Source: Macrobrachium rosenbergii (Eukaryota; Arthropoda; Malacostraca; Decapoda; Palaemonidae). Taken from it: 64,000 bases of DNA. Positions 34,880 to 46,994 of the stretch are shown piece after piece (the first letter of the stretch is position 1; each line of letters opens with the position of its first letter). Where the stretch lies: the NCBI RefSeq assembly GCF_040412425.1, contig NC_089784.1, forward strand, positions 35,741,570 through 35,805,569, read 5' to 3'. Made by a program: the position numbers and the translations under genes. The notes below the pieces were generated by a model. It had not been told where the DNA came from, searched no databases, and saw only the letters and a program-made list of their open reading frames with translations.

Positions 34880-35860
34880 ACTATAGGAGTCTGTCATGTG
34901 AGGTAGTTCAATGTGATTCAGGTGATAAAATTAATTTTTTATCACAGAAACCTGCTACTGGTTTAATATATCAGGATATATGTTTTTCACGTTTATTCAT
35001 ACTCAGTTGAATGTTAATATCAGGTAGCTCAGCACTGTTCAGGATGTATAGGCTTATTTTATACCTAAAGCTCATATCGGCATAATTTAAACTAATAAGC
35101 GTTTACCTAAAGTTTTTATAAGTTTATTATCTCAGGTAAAATATAACTCGGTATGTTTCAGAACTCGTATTTATCTTTGTAAGACTTCTTATCACTTTAA
35201 GACCAGCTGTCAGTTAGTTCAGCACGTGTAAGGATACACAGTTTATTTTCCACTTGCATTTCTCTATTAGCTAGTAAGTAGTTCAGTGTTTCAGAATAGT
35301 TAAACAATAGCTATGTGGTACCTCAGTATACTTCAGGATACATAGTCTCTTCTGCGTAAGATTCATAAGTTTATTATATAAATTTATTATATGTTTAATA
35401 TTAGCTATCAAGTAGTGCTGTATGTTTCAGGATACATGGATATTTAGTTTTGCTTGATCTTTAATCTAATGTCAGTTTGATATGTCAAAATAACACAGTG
35501 CATCCGGATACGTAGGTAATTCAGTTTTCTTGTAAAGTATTAGCTATCTGACAAATTCCAGGATACGTGTTTTTTTTTACGTAAGATTCATAACAGTTTA
35601 AAATTAGCCATCAAAAAGCTCAGTTTGTTTTAGGATACATAGCCTTTGTTTTGTTTATCTAAATATCTTATTTAAATATTTCATTATTTTAATAGTTATG
35701 TTTTAACATACAAGTTTTCACTTGAATTTCTTAGCACTGTTAAACATCAGCTATCAGTAGCTAGTACATTTCAGGATACATCATTTTTACCTACAGTTAT
35801 CATTAGTTTACAATCAGCTATCAAGGAGTAAGGATGTTACAGGCTACATAACATTAAATA
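34880..35860 (+). repeat. Strongly diverged tandem array, TTTCAGGATACATAG motif
   Basis: About 12 occurrences of a CAGGATACATAG-like core with variable spacing of roughly 60-110 bp. It is usually preceded by AGCTATCA(G)GTAGTTCAGT and followed by TTTTCTTGTAAGATTCATAAG-like sequence or its decayed form. Cores lie near 34,970, 35,037, 35,227, 35,330, 35,430, 35,503, 35,561, 35,631, 35,771 and 35,840. It is an old minisatellite or satellite. No coding sequence was recognised. Confidence 0.65.
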
Positions 35861-36879
35861 TAAGTTTCTTGTTAGTGAAATAACAGCTATTAGACAGTCA
35901 TGGCTACTTTTTGAGTATTTCATATCGAGAAGCCACGAATGTTAAAGAGTAGCTTTCCATTAACGTAGTTTAATATTACAGTCAAGTAATTGACTGTTTT
36001 GCAGAATACATTTTCGTCTAGTTGTGATTCACAGTATCCAGTAGGTCATTGTTCAACGCATATTGCCCGGTACGAAGGTCCCGTGAGATTAACAGTTGGT
36101 TATGCTTATTTTTTCAGTCATTTTCGGGGAGTTCAAAACTATCAAACAAAAAAAGTTCAACAGTTGCAAACAATAGGCTTTACTGATTTTATGAAATGTC
36201 TTCGTAGTGGTCAGTATAGTTAGGAATAGTTGTGTGGAGTCAAACCTGTGAAGTGCTAACCTTTATAGAATAGATAATATTCACGGCTAAAGTACAAATT
36301 ATTCCTGATATTTTTTCCTCAGTAAAGCTTATAGATATCGCTAAACTAACTTCCATAACAGTAGGGATTTGGTGATTAAGCGTCTCGTATACTTTTTGAA
36401 AGTTTTGCCCATAGTTTGTTTCTTTAGTGATTTATATCAGATTTCCTTTAGAAAATTAGTATAATAGTTCCGAGGTGTTGCGTTATTGTAATGTTATATA
36501 AGCGTTGGTTCTTATACACTTTGAAACTTAAGTTATTGAAAGGCTCTGTTTAATACAAGAGAGACAACTCATCCTGAAAAGCATTGACACGTTTGCACTG
36601 TTAAGACAGAAGACATTTCAGAACTTAATTAATTAGTTTTATCTCAAATTTGATGACAGATGAAGAACTTGTCATTATTTTCTAGCAATTAAACAAAACA
36701 CTGTGAATTTTGTACAAAGCTTGCCATGACAATAATGCTTCTTGCTTAACATTAAACATACACTACTTCAAGGTTAATAGTATAAATATTGGAGAGTGCC
36801 TTATCAAGCGCATTATTATCATTTCATCTCTGCATATTTCAAGACACTGAGGCTGGCATGGGAGGTTCCAAATTGAAAG

Positions 36880-37200
36880 TGTTACTTTGAGGGCACACTT
36901 TGGTATTGTTGTCAAATGAATCATATATAAATTATATTTAATAAGTGAACTCTAAATTTCACTGTTACTTTAAGGGACATTTGCAATTGATAATTGTATT
37001 TTGGTTAAATGATTCAGTCATATGGAATGCATTACTTGAGGGATAACTTAATTTTTCTGAAATTATCATAGGTAAATGAATCTGTAAGTAGACTCAGATT
37101 CAAAGCTTTACCTTAAATGAGATTATGTATTGTTAGCAATGGTGTCTTAGGTAAACGAAAGTGTCTTTGAAGGGGAGTTTGACAAGGTTATACTTGGCAT
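36880..37200 (+). repeat. Diverged tandem repeat, GTTACTTTAAGGG motif
   Basis: Three to four units of about 80-110 bp, each with a TTACTTKAGGG-like start and a later GTAAATGAATC-like segment (36,880, 36,963, 37,030 and about 37,106). Divergence is high and unit borders are approximate. Confidence 0.45.
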
Positions 37201-37209
37201 ATGAATTAA

Positions 37210-38600
37210 TAAGCATTCTCAGTTATGTGACGAGTTTATGCCACTTAATGTTAATCTTGAGAACTAGTTATTTATTTTTCATTAGGTCACTAAGTATTTT
37301 CCAGACATTTGACATACAAGGTCAATTCCTTCCTTAGTAGACTCATAGCTATTAGGAGAGTTGCTATTTAACTGAATACTCTTTTTGACTTTTGTGATAC
37401 AACCAAATCACGCCTATCTCTTTCCTTGTAAGGTTCTCACAAAGGGACTGATTTTCCATGAACGTAGTAAATTGGAGTAGTTAGGTTAAAGAGGTTGAAC
37501 AGCAAAGTGGAAGGAACTGAAGGGGAAGCTACTGGATAATCAAGGAGTTTTGTTATACGTATATTTGGCCTCAAGAATAGTTATCAGAAATTAAATCTTA
37601 ACAGAAGAGTTCTGTCTAAGCTCTGGACCCAAATCAATTCTGATATTGTCTGTGGTTACACTTCAAGAAGGTGTGTCTTAAATTGCTTGCGACTCTAACG
37701 TCAGTTATTTGAGAAATTCAATGATTTCTGAGTTAGAGGTTTAGTCCATTTTAGAACAACAAGTGCAACAGTGTCTTGACATATGGAGAATTTTAGGTTA
37801 AGGTATAATGATTTTTTTTAGTGTTGAATTATTGTAGAGAGTTCCCATTGAATTTAAATTTAGCAGATCAAGGTTCAGTTAACTGTTATAGTTGAAAATT
37901 TAACTACTGTTGTTAAAAAATTAACTTTAGGTTTGAATAATGGGAAAATTATTGTAATACCAAATTGTAAATTGATTTTATTGTACAAGAACTTATGTAC
38001 TTCAGCCTACTGCTCAGTTCTCACAGTCTTAGGCTTCATTTAGCTAGGAAAAGCAATTAGTGCCTTTGTTAGTTTATAGTAAAACAAAATAAGCTTAAAA
38101 ACTACTGAAGATACTCTAGTAGTACCAAAATAATTCAAGAAAATTATAATATCTAGCGTCTCCTTAGTTATCGCATATCATGTAGACATTGCAATCTAGG
38201 TTTGACGCGCTAAATTTGGAGACTCATAGCTATGCAGATTTTCCCCACTGACCAACGTTTTCAATCTGAGATAGCAAAACTATTTTGCAGTGTTATCATC
38301 TATAGAAACCGGATATAGGAACGAGATATTGTTGTAAACTTATATAAATAGCTTAAACATTGTTCTCATTTCTTCCTCTTAACCATCCAATCTGACTAAA
38401 CTCATATTTCTGTCAACTTGAAATCACACATTTCACATTCAAGGGAATTTTTTTGAGTCTCCTTTTGAAGCTGTTGCTTTGCAGATCTACAGCACAGCTT
38501 GTAAGCTGCAGAATTGCACACTTTCACTTTTCATGCTGTAATAAAACCCTCACAATTTGTTGACCAATTTCTGCATACTGTACTTTGCTTGAAAGAAGTT
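37210..38600. other. No recognised gene
   Basis: AT-rich unique sequence with no conserved peptide or RNA signature seen. Confidence 0.35.
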
Positions 38601-38603
38601 TTA

Positions 38604-38605
<2 letters not shown>

Positions 38606-38680
<75 letters not shown>
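38606..38680. repeat. (CT)n microsatellite
   Basis: About 37 CT units. The frames on both strands across it are repeat-encoded. Confidence 0.97.
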
Positions 38681-38685
<5 letters not shown>

Positions 38686-39138
38686 CACACACAGGGATTA
38701 AAAACTTCACTCTTAACATTCTCACACTTAAAAAATCTTCCTCTGAACACATTAAATCCTGACTCTAAACACACACTTATAACGTTTATATGGGTTTAGA
38801 TTAGGGTATGAAACATCTTTGGGTGTAATATTTGCTTTAGTACCAAAATTTCAGTGAATTCTATTGTTTTTTGTCGTAAATTTTCAACAATTAATGTTTT
38901 TTAATGTGATTAAGTTAGGAGATCCAGATTACCTTAATATTTGAGAAAGGAAGCCTTACTTTAGCACTGTGTACAAAGTGAGATCTTGAGACCCTGGACA
39001 GTTTAAAGAAAATTGTGAATTTTTGCTTATAATGAAGGGGCGTAAGCTGAAGTGCAGAAGTCGTCTTATATATATATACAATGTATGTAAACAAAACTGG
39101 AAAGATTGTAGATAGAAAAGACTTCAAAATAAAGGACT

Positions 39139-39515
39139 CCTTGGGGTCAGCACTGCAGTGCTCCGAAGGAGAGAGAGAGCGCCCTCAGCTGGAGGTAATG
39201 AAACCAGTCGGTTGCCAACTTTGAAGCCGACCCAAAGGGCTTAAGTTTTCTAAGCTGACAACAGCTGATTGTCGAGATGGGAAGAAGTTTCGTATATGCT
39301 TCCCTCGTGCTTTCCAAGATGTCTGCTATGTCGTTAGGGAAGATATGTTAGACCCCAAAATGTCAAAGAATGATGTTAAGTACAGCAAGCCTAAGGCGGA
39401 ATTGGCAAGGCTAACGCCAAGACAAGCCTGAGCTTATGTTCATTCTCATGGCTATAGTTTCGTACTTAGCCAAATGTTTGGTTGACCTGTAGTGTTTTAT
39501 GAACTGTGTAACTGA
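39139..39515 (+). repeat. Dispersed coding-like repeat, copy 1
   Basis: About 375 bp repeated in inverted orientation at 46,995-47,358. The aligned parts include GCGCCCTCAGCTGGAGGTAA and GTTTCGTACTTAG. In one frame this copy reads LKFSKLTTADCRDGKKFRI, then CFPRAFQDVCYVVREDMLD, then SKNDVKYSKPKAELARLTP and a stop near 39,431. An in-frame TGA lies upstream where copy 2 has CGA (Arg). I do not recognise the protein. It may be a retrocopied gene piece or a transposon ORF. Confidence 0.6.
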
Positions 39516-39519
39516 CCCT

Positions 39520-41700
39520 GTATATTTTCACTGTCTGAATTTTGCATCAGACAAGTATAATGGCCCCCACCCCAAAATCCCTTGTTCATTTTTCTATGAA
39601 TAACTTGTAAGAAAATCTACGATTTTTATACATTTTGTCAATCTGTTTTCTGTTTTCACTAAGATTTCTTGTAAGATTTTCTCCCATGTCTTGTTACAGA
39701 ATTTGAGTGTTGTATTGAATCTCATTAAAAACGGGAAACATTAAGTAAAAGACTTGTGGCTGTGATGGGCATATATCTTCGAATGCATTAGCTATTGTAA
39801 GGTTGAATTTGTAGCTGTCAGAATTCTTTCCTTAGAGCTGTGTGTATAAATTTACTTGTAAACACTTGTTGATAGGGGTGTTTGATCAGTCTCCAGGGGT
39901 TCTTACATATGGAACTGACTTATTTTTATTATGGATAACTGGCTAAAATTACTTCGTACAGTGAGATACAGAAATGCTCTATATGTATGACTTCATAATC
40001 TTCGATTATTTTCTAAGAAATTTCTCATTTTGGGGGAATTTTTACTCTGAATTGTCACGTTTTGCTTACAATTTAATTATTATTAGGTTCTGTTATTTCA
40101 AATACCATTTCCTGGCCTAATTTGTGTAAATTTGGTGATGTAATGGAATAATTCTAACTTGTAGAGCATCATTTACGAAGATTAGAGAATTTGTCATTTC
40201 TGCTGATGCTGCATTTTATTAATTGTCAGATGCTGATATATCAAAAGTTTGCGTGCAAATTGTCCACAAGGTTATTTTTAAATACAGAATACCATTTATA
40301 TTCTGCCTGATGTCTTACAAGATGTAGTTTCAAGACACTTTGAAAGTTTAAAGTTGTGCTCAAAGCCTTAAAGTATGTCAGAACATTTTGAAAGCTAAAA
40401 GTTATCCTTTTGCTCAAAAATATGACAAAACTTTTAATTATATTCCGGACACATGCCGTCGTTTCAAAAGGGGGTACCAGCTAGGGACTCAAACGTCTTC
40501 CCGTCTTATTAGGGTCGACATTTCATTCGTGTACCTGAAATAAAGAAAGGATAAATACCATTATGGCCAGTTTAGAATTCTGTGTGAGAAACTTTACAAA
40601 GTTCATAACATCGTCAGTTAATAAGACGAAATCGGGTGTGTGTGTGTTAATCTTGGAGGACTGTTTATGGAAGCCTTTGTAAGCAGGTTAATGTATAATA
40701 ATGTGGCTTTTTGATATACTGTACTAGAAAGGTGATTATAGGCCTACTTTCACCAAATACCTAACCATAAGGCATGCTGAGATTCTAAGGCTGTGAGGGA
40801 TAATAGATTAAAAACAAAGGCTTTCCCTGTCATTTAATTAGATGAGGAAGCTGTCCTTAGGTTACCTTTCTAATGTAAGACTTAATATATATAGAAAGTA
40901 ATCCCATAAACAGTTTGGTTAGGATTTGGGTGAATCATGCTATGAAGGATCAAATTATCATTTCCTTACAGAAACTGCAAAACACTTTAATACCAATTTC
41001 TGAAATATTTACGTCAGTTTGCAATGGTTAAGTGGCTTCAGGTACTGAAACGTTTCCTCTGAAGATTTGTAGACTATAAAAGTGTTGTGCTGGTTTACTG
41101 AACCTTGTGTTTGGCTCTTAGAACTGGAGAAGCATCTCCCTGATGTGAGGTGCCTAAGTAATGGTAATGTTGTACAGTGCTGTTTTTTACCATTTTGTTG
41201 ATGGTAGAATGTGATCTGAAACCTGATTTTGTTGTTTTGTAATTTAGGTATATAACTGGTGCGGCTGCGGCAGGACTGAGTCATGGTACCTTGAGAAGTC
41301 ACTTGATTAAGACATTGGTCATGATGTACGTCAGAAATGTCTTCGGTTTTATACTGATGTGCAACTTTCCTTTCTAAATGTCAGAGGATGTGTGTACTGT
41401 AAAGGTTTTCTGAGTACTGATACAGTACTACTGATATGTAGCTTAGGATTAAGTGAGTCCTTTTTTTATGATGTTGGTTTGTGGTTTAATCCAGCCCTTG
41501 CCCGTGATGCCCGTAATGCCTGAGGATGCAAAGTGTTATTCCACGAAGGTCAAGTTTTGGAATAATTAAAGGATCGAAATTTTCCTGTTAATAGACCAGT
41601 GCTGAGAATAAATTTGGTTAATGTTAAGAGTTGTGCTTAAACTTTTCATGGTTTGCAAGTAGTAAATTTTGGTGTACAGGAAAGCTTGATAATGTCTCGC
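39520..41700. other. No recognised gene
   Basis: Unique sequence. On the minus strand a pyrimidine-rich tract and TTTCAG near 40,534-40,550 is followed by 14 open codons and a stop, too little to call an exon. A 97-codon minus frame at 41,009-41,302 is unrecognised. Confidence 0.35.
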
Positions 41701-41708
41701 TTTGCTAG

Positions 41709-41843
41709 GAGTTTGCTAAGAGTTTTATCTTGTTTACCACTAAAACGTGGAATAGTTTGCCCAGTGCAGTCGTGGAATCTTCTGATCTCCAGATATTTCA
41801 GACAGGAGGAAATCTGTTCCAGCTCTCTGCTGACGTCTCCTGA
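41709..41843 (+). pseudogene. LINE ORF2 C-terminal relic
   Basis: The frame between stops at 41,706 and 41,841 reads SFILFTTKTWNSLPSAVVES then SDLQIFQTGGNLFQLS. It matches the (R)LWNSLPxxVV.. F/LQxF(K) end of Jockey/CR1-type reverse transcriptase ORFs. The longer + frame over this region is in another register and is a shadow. Different in sequence from the LINE families at 54 and 59 kb. Confidence 0.65.
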
Positions 41844-42199
41844 AAACTCTGGTGTAACCGTTTTATTTTCTATTCTCTCGTATTCATTTGTTCATCACTC
41901 TTGGGTTTATATAAGTCTGTTAACTGTCCATATGGGTTTTCAGTTGTAAGTTTAAAAAAGGAAAAAGAGATTCTTAAAGGTAAATCATGTAAGGTTTTCT
42001 TAAAAATTGGTTTATGATAAAAGAGTATTATACTGATAGTATTGACAGAATTAGTTCAGGGTAGTGGTGTTGGACATTTAGATACTGTTTGTGATAGCCT
42101 GTAACAATCTGGGACTGTCTTTTTTCGGTGCACGAAGACAGAATCAGGATTCATCATCATTAGTATCGTCTGGATACATGATACAAAGTTTAAAGCACA

Positions 42200-44280
42200 G
42201 AGTATGTTTGGTGTTTGGGACAGGTCCAGGATTTAGGAAAAATGATATTGGTTCAGGCTCAATTAGGATTCAGGAAGTCTTTGCTCTTGGTAGATTTTGT
42301 TTTAGGAAGTGTCTTAGTTTATAAAAGTTTTGGTTTGATTTTAGAAAGTGTTTTAGCCTTTGAAACCTTTACATTTCATGGTCTGAAGTTTCAGGAAGTT
42401 TGTTCTGACACTTTTGCTTGCAAGAAGTTCGTCCTTGTCTTATACTTTCACTTTAAGAAAGTCAGTGTTTGAAAATTAGTCCGAGAGAGTCGGATTCTTC
42501 ATGATACTGTAATCTGCTTTCAGAAAGTGCTTTTGATATTTTTTTTCTTTCAGTTGGTCTCTTGGCTTGTAATACATTTGGTTTTAGATTGCACATTAGT
42601 CTATGTGATAATCCTTGAACTAATTTTGTTGTCTGTGACAGAATTTTATTTACTATGTCCGCGTGTTGCTTTTACTTTCATGTCTGTTAGTATGCGGTTG
42701 TTTTGTCTTCAGGAAGTCTGTTAAATTTGATGGTTTTGCCTTCACAGAATCTGTTAACTTTAATGATGAGGATTTCAAGATGTCTGGCTTGTGAGTTTTT
42801 GACTAAAAAGTCTGTTATAGTTTTTTGTTAGTAGGTCTGTTATTTTGTAATTTTTGTTGGTAGTCTGTCAGTCTTGCTAGTCTGTATATTTTTTTATACA
42901 GAAAGTCTGTTAGTTTGGAATTTTTGGGGACTCCCAAATTTAGTAGTTCGTGATTTTCTGGGAGCAAGAAAGTCTGTTAGGGGGTTTGTTTTAGCTGTAA
43001 AGTCTGTTATTTTGTGTTTTTTTTTCAGTAAGTCTGTTAGTTTGCGTTTTTCCCTGCCAAGAAGTATACATTCTGGGTTTGGGAGAGTTGTTGACTGGAA
43101 CATCTCTCAATCTGAGAGTTCTCCTTAGGCGTCACGAGTCACTTGCTCAAAATGTCTTTGTTTCATGAACTTTATGCTCAGGAAGTTTTGCCCAAAAAGT
43201 GGGTCTTTTCGAAATTTTCTTCCTTTTTTGCCTGGAATGGGTGTCTGTTTGGGAGAGGTTTTGCTTGAAATCTGTATCTTTGGAGGAAACTTTTGCCCAA
43301 AAAGTGTTGGTCTTACCTAAGAATTTTCACTAGAGAGGTTTTTGCTCAGAAAATGTGGTAATTGGGAGTGATTTCTGTCCATTGTGTTAGTTCTTGAAAG
43401 TTTTTTCACCTAGGAAGTGTTATCAGTTTGGAGTTAGCTTGAGTGAGGCTCATTTTGCCTAGAAATTGTCAGTTGATAGTCCTTTGCCTAAAGTGTGTTG
43501 CTTTTGGAAGTTTTCTTTACTAGAAAAAGTGTTAGTTTAGGGCTGGTTTTTGTGAAGGAAGTGTGCTGATTCAAGGGAGTTTTTTTTTTTACTGGAAATT
43601 ATTGGTTTTAGTATTATTTGACTTGAAAATCTCTTGGTCTGCAAGTTTTCCACCCTGGAAGTATCAATTTACTTGTTTTCCTTGCCCAGGAAGTCTTTCA
43701 GCCAGTTTTTTTTTTTATGAAAGTTTTCGTTTATTGACCTAAAAAGTTTGCTAGTGTGGGAGAAATTTTGCTTTGCCCAGAAAGGGAAGTTTATAGGCCT
43801 GCAAAGTTTGTCTGCTTGGGGGTCATAGTTGATTTTGCCCAGAAAGGGAAGTTTATAGGCCTGCAAGGTTTGTCTGCTTAGGAGTCATAGCTGATTTTGC
43901 CCAGAAAGGGAAGTTTATAGGTCTGCAAAGTTTGTCTGCTTGGGAGTCATAGTTGAGTTTGCCCAGAGAAGGAAGCTTGTAGGCCTGCAAAGTTTCAGTC
44001 TGGGAGCCATAGTTGATTTTACCCAGAAAGTGGAGACTTGCCTGAAAAGTGACTTTGTGAGTTCTTTACTTGACAGGGCTTATTCGTCAGTTTTCTGCCC
44101 ATGAAAATCTTCTTTTGTTTGATCTAGAGTGTGATTTTTGTATAAAAAGAGTCAGCTCGATCGAGATCTTTGGCTACAAAGTATGTCAGTTGGAGAGAGT
44201 TTTTGTACATAGAAAGTATAGTTTTTTAGGCACAGACGCTATCAGTTTCGGAGTGTTTCTCTAAAGGTACTGACATGCAT
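42200..44280 (+). repeat. 2-kb degenerate T/G-rich tandem array
   Basis: Dozens of variants of GAAAGTCTGTTAGTTT or GAAAGTGTTAGTTT recur at irregular intervals of about 40-65 bp, with strong T+G bias on the + strand. Near 43,000 the copies read CAGAAAGTCTGTTAG, AAGAAAGTCTGTTAG, CAGTAAGTCTGTTAG. The array includes a well-preserved 62-bp sub-array (43,772-44,035). Open frames of 65-98 codons here are compositional. Confidence 0.7.
43772..44035 (+). repeat. 62-bp tandem repeat, about 4.3 copies
   Basis: Units begin TTTGCCCAGAAAGGGAAG and continue TTTATAGGCCTGCAAAGTTT then GTCTGCTTGGGAGTCATAG. Starts at 43,772, 43,834, 43,896, 43,958 and 44,018. The youngest-looking part of the wider array, showing recent local amplification. 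Confidence 0.92.
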
Positions 44281-44447
44281 AGAGTTTAGTAGACTCTTGA
44301 AAATTGTGGATGTAAAGGATGACTACTTTGTCCAGAATAGGACATAATGTCAAGATTTAGAGCGCCTTCAAACCTGACAAGAAAACAAGCTGCTGAAACT
44401 TGTAGTCTGGTATTAGCATTTTAAAGGCATATCTTGAGGTATAATGT

Positions 44448-44448
<1 letters not shown>

Positions 44449-44491
<43 letters not shown>
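44449..44491. repeat. Poly-A tract of about 43
   Basis: An uninterrupted A run. It could be a retrocopy tail, but the upstream 200 bp match nothing I know. Confidence 0.95.
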
Positions 44492-44492
<1 letters not shown>

Positions 44493-44964
44493 AGTAGGCC
44501 TAAACTTACCAAGAAGTTTTTCCTGAGCAATATTCATTCGTTGGTCGTGACTGCAGCAATGGTAGCTCTTTCGTAATGGTCCTTATAAAAAGACAGTGCC
44601 CATTATTCTGTAGCCCTGTACTGATGACCTATACAAAGTTGCAGGTTTCAGTAACTTGTTACCCTGTTCTAGTATGTGAAACAATTTTAATATATTCATG
44701 TGAATATTAAACAGCAATTTTCATTTTTAAGCAAGTTTTGGTCATGTGGCCCTATTCGCGTAAGCATAAATAAGTTACTTTTACTGTCAGTAATTTGGTG
44801 AACTAAATGAAACGAGTTTTCTTAATGTTCAGTCCTGTTCTGGTGATCAATAGAAAACTGCTTGTCAAAGTCTTGTTAAAACTGAAAGCTGAAAAGATCT
44901 GAACAGACATCATAACTTCAAAACACCCGAAGGAATGTTCCAGTCAGGTTCTGGACATTTCTCC

Positions 44965-45330
44965 GTAATTACCTATTAATGAGGTGAACTTTTGCTTCCT
45001 AATTGTGTTAATGAAGCAGATTATCCCTTAATTATAAGGCCGTGGGATGATTATTTCTCCCTAATTAGATAATGACCTCTTAAAGAGGACGATTTCTTGC
45101 CCAAATTCCATGTTATGGTTTATTCTACCAAATTACCTGTTAATGAGCCTAATTTTTAACCCTGATTACCTGCGTAATTTCCTGTTAAAGAGGCTGATTT
45201 CTTGCCCAGATTACATGTTGTTAGGTTTCTTCTACCAAATTACCTGTCAATGAGCTTAATTTTTGTGCTTGATTACATAATTTCTAGTTAAGTATAAACC
45301 CATCCCTCATTACCTGGCAATGGGATGGAT
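44965..45330 (+). repeat. Diverged tandem repeat, ATTACCTGTTAATGAG motif
   Basis: Variants of AATTACCTGTTAATGAG followed by CTAATTTTTGCCC recur at about 27-54 bp. Two clearer units of about 108 bp start near 45,081 and 45,190 (GAGGMYGATTTCTTGCCCA). Old and eroded. Confidence 0.55.
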
Positions 45331-45339
45331 TTTTGTAAG

Positions 45340-46340
45340 GCGTATCACACAGAACCTGAATTGGCCCTGTGGTCCACGTGTATGGTGAAGGCTGACGTTA
45401 GTCCAACCTGCTGTCCTGCTGGGGGAGGAAGAACGGGCCAGGAGGATAGTAGCCTTGCACGTCTCTGACCATTTACCTGACTCAATCACTTACATTGAAT
45501 GGTGTCATTAGGCCTATAAGACGAAGTGGTTCGTTTTGGGAGGGGGGAGGTGCCTCAAGGTGCGCCTGTTCCACCTGAAGGGGTTTGGGTCACTTGTCTG
45601 CTTTTGGGGAGACTGTATGTGTCTTGGTATAATTGATTGCTTTTGTTGTAACAAAGACTGGAGGATGACTTGTTATATGAAGTAAAATAAAATTAATTAG
45701 ATTTTCTTCGGCTTATTTTTGAAATTCCTGTAGTTCTCTTGCTAAGAAAGACATCTGAGAATATAAATGAACATTCCATGCTTTGAAAATAAAACTGAAA
45801 ATAGCACCACATACAGCATATCTTAACTTTTAAAAGTCTTGAATTAACGGATTGAATTTGAAGTAAAATAGAAATTTAATTGTTACTAATTCCATATTTT
45901 GCTGTATAAACAGTTATTAGGCTAAGCCTAAAAAAATAAAGTTGAAATAATACAAAATGTAGCAAAGTTTTTAATTAAAAATGTAAAGAACGCAGTTTTA
46001 TAAAATACGAGAGTGCAGCAAAGAAAGATTGAAACTAATCACCAAAGATAATGTAAAAGTATATAAAATGAGTAAATTTCTCTGCTAAAAATGTGCCCAT
46101 ATCATGGAACATGGTGCTTTACTAATTATAATTAAACGCATTGTATCATCAAATTCACGTGGAAAAAAGTAGTCAGGAAAAGGTATTTGGGGGAACAATT
46201 TCCAATGATAAAAGCATTAAGTGAAAAGGGATAATTTCAGTACTAAAAAGTTCATCTAAATAGAACTAGCTTGAAAAAATAATCAAGGAATTTGAAGTCA
46301 TTCTTATAGAGCATATCTACATCGGATGGGGTGTCACATG
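45340..46340. other. No recognised gene
   Basis: 45,340-45,600 is less AT-rich than its surroundings but gave no recognisable peptide on either strand. The rest is AT-rich unique sequence. Confidence 0.3.
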
Positions 46341-46353
46341 AGCTTATATCCTG

Positions 46354-46503
46354 GCATGTTTCAGCTTTTTACCGCTAGATTTGACATCAAAATAACAATA
46401 TTTGTGGTAAGTTGGTGTCATGTTTATAATCATGGCCAGACTTCAATTTGGCCACCATTATTGACATTTTGATATCAAACGACGCCAGAATGCTGAAATA
46501 TGC
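46354..46503. repeat. Imperfect 150-bp palindrome
   Basis: Left arm 46,354-46,407 (GCATGTTTCAGC ... TTTGACATCAAAAT) pairs with right arm 46,452-46,503 (ATTTTGATATCAAA ... GCTGAAATATGC). About 50 bp per arm with scattered mismatches and a short inner spacer. Possibly a small foldback MITE. Confidence 0.6.
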
Positions 46504-46994
46504 GAGGGTGACAGGCTGTGCGAGACCTTTAAAATGTGCCAAGTTATTTCAGTCAAATCCGTATTGAAAAGAATGAAGTCAATTTTATATATAAACACCT
46601 CTGAAAATGAGGTTGAATTAGCCTTATCAATGAATATTTACAAGTAAAATTATTCTCTACAGCTCTTAAAGGCAAGAATGCTGTCAGGCACTAAGTCAAT
46701 GTCAGATGGCTAAACCGTTAGAAATATGCTTATCTTCGTTACTGTCTTTCCTTATATGTCCTCCTGTTTTCTATGAAGTTTAATTATACTAAAAGACTCG
46801 CTTTCTAATAAGGAGACGTGAGAGAAACTCTTAAAGACTAGAAATCTTAATGAAAACGGAGAACAGAAGGCCAGAATGTACGTTTGCACCTCGTAGATAG
46901 CCTTGCGAGTCATCCATGGAGGAACTGGACTTAGAAAATATTTTGGGGTTGGGCCATCATACTTCTGGTGGTTTAAGTATATGGGAATTTCACG

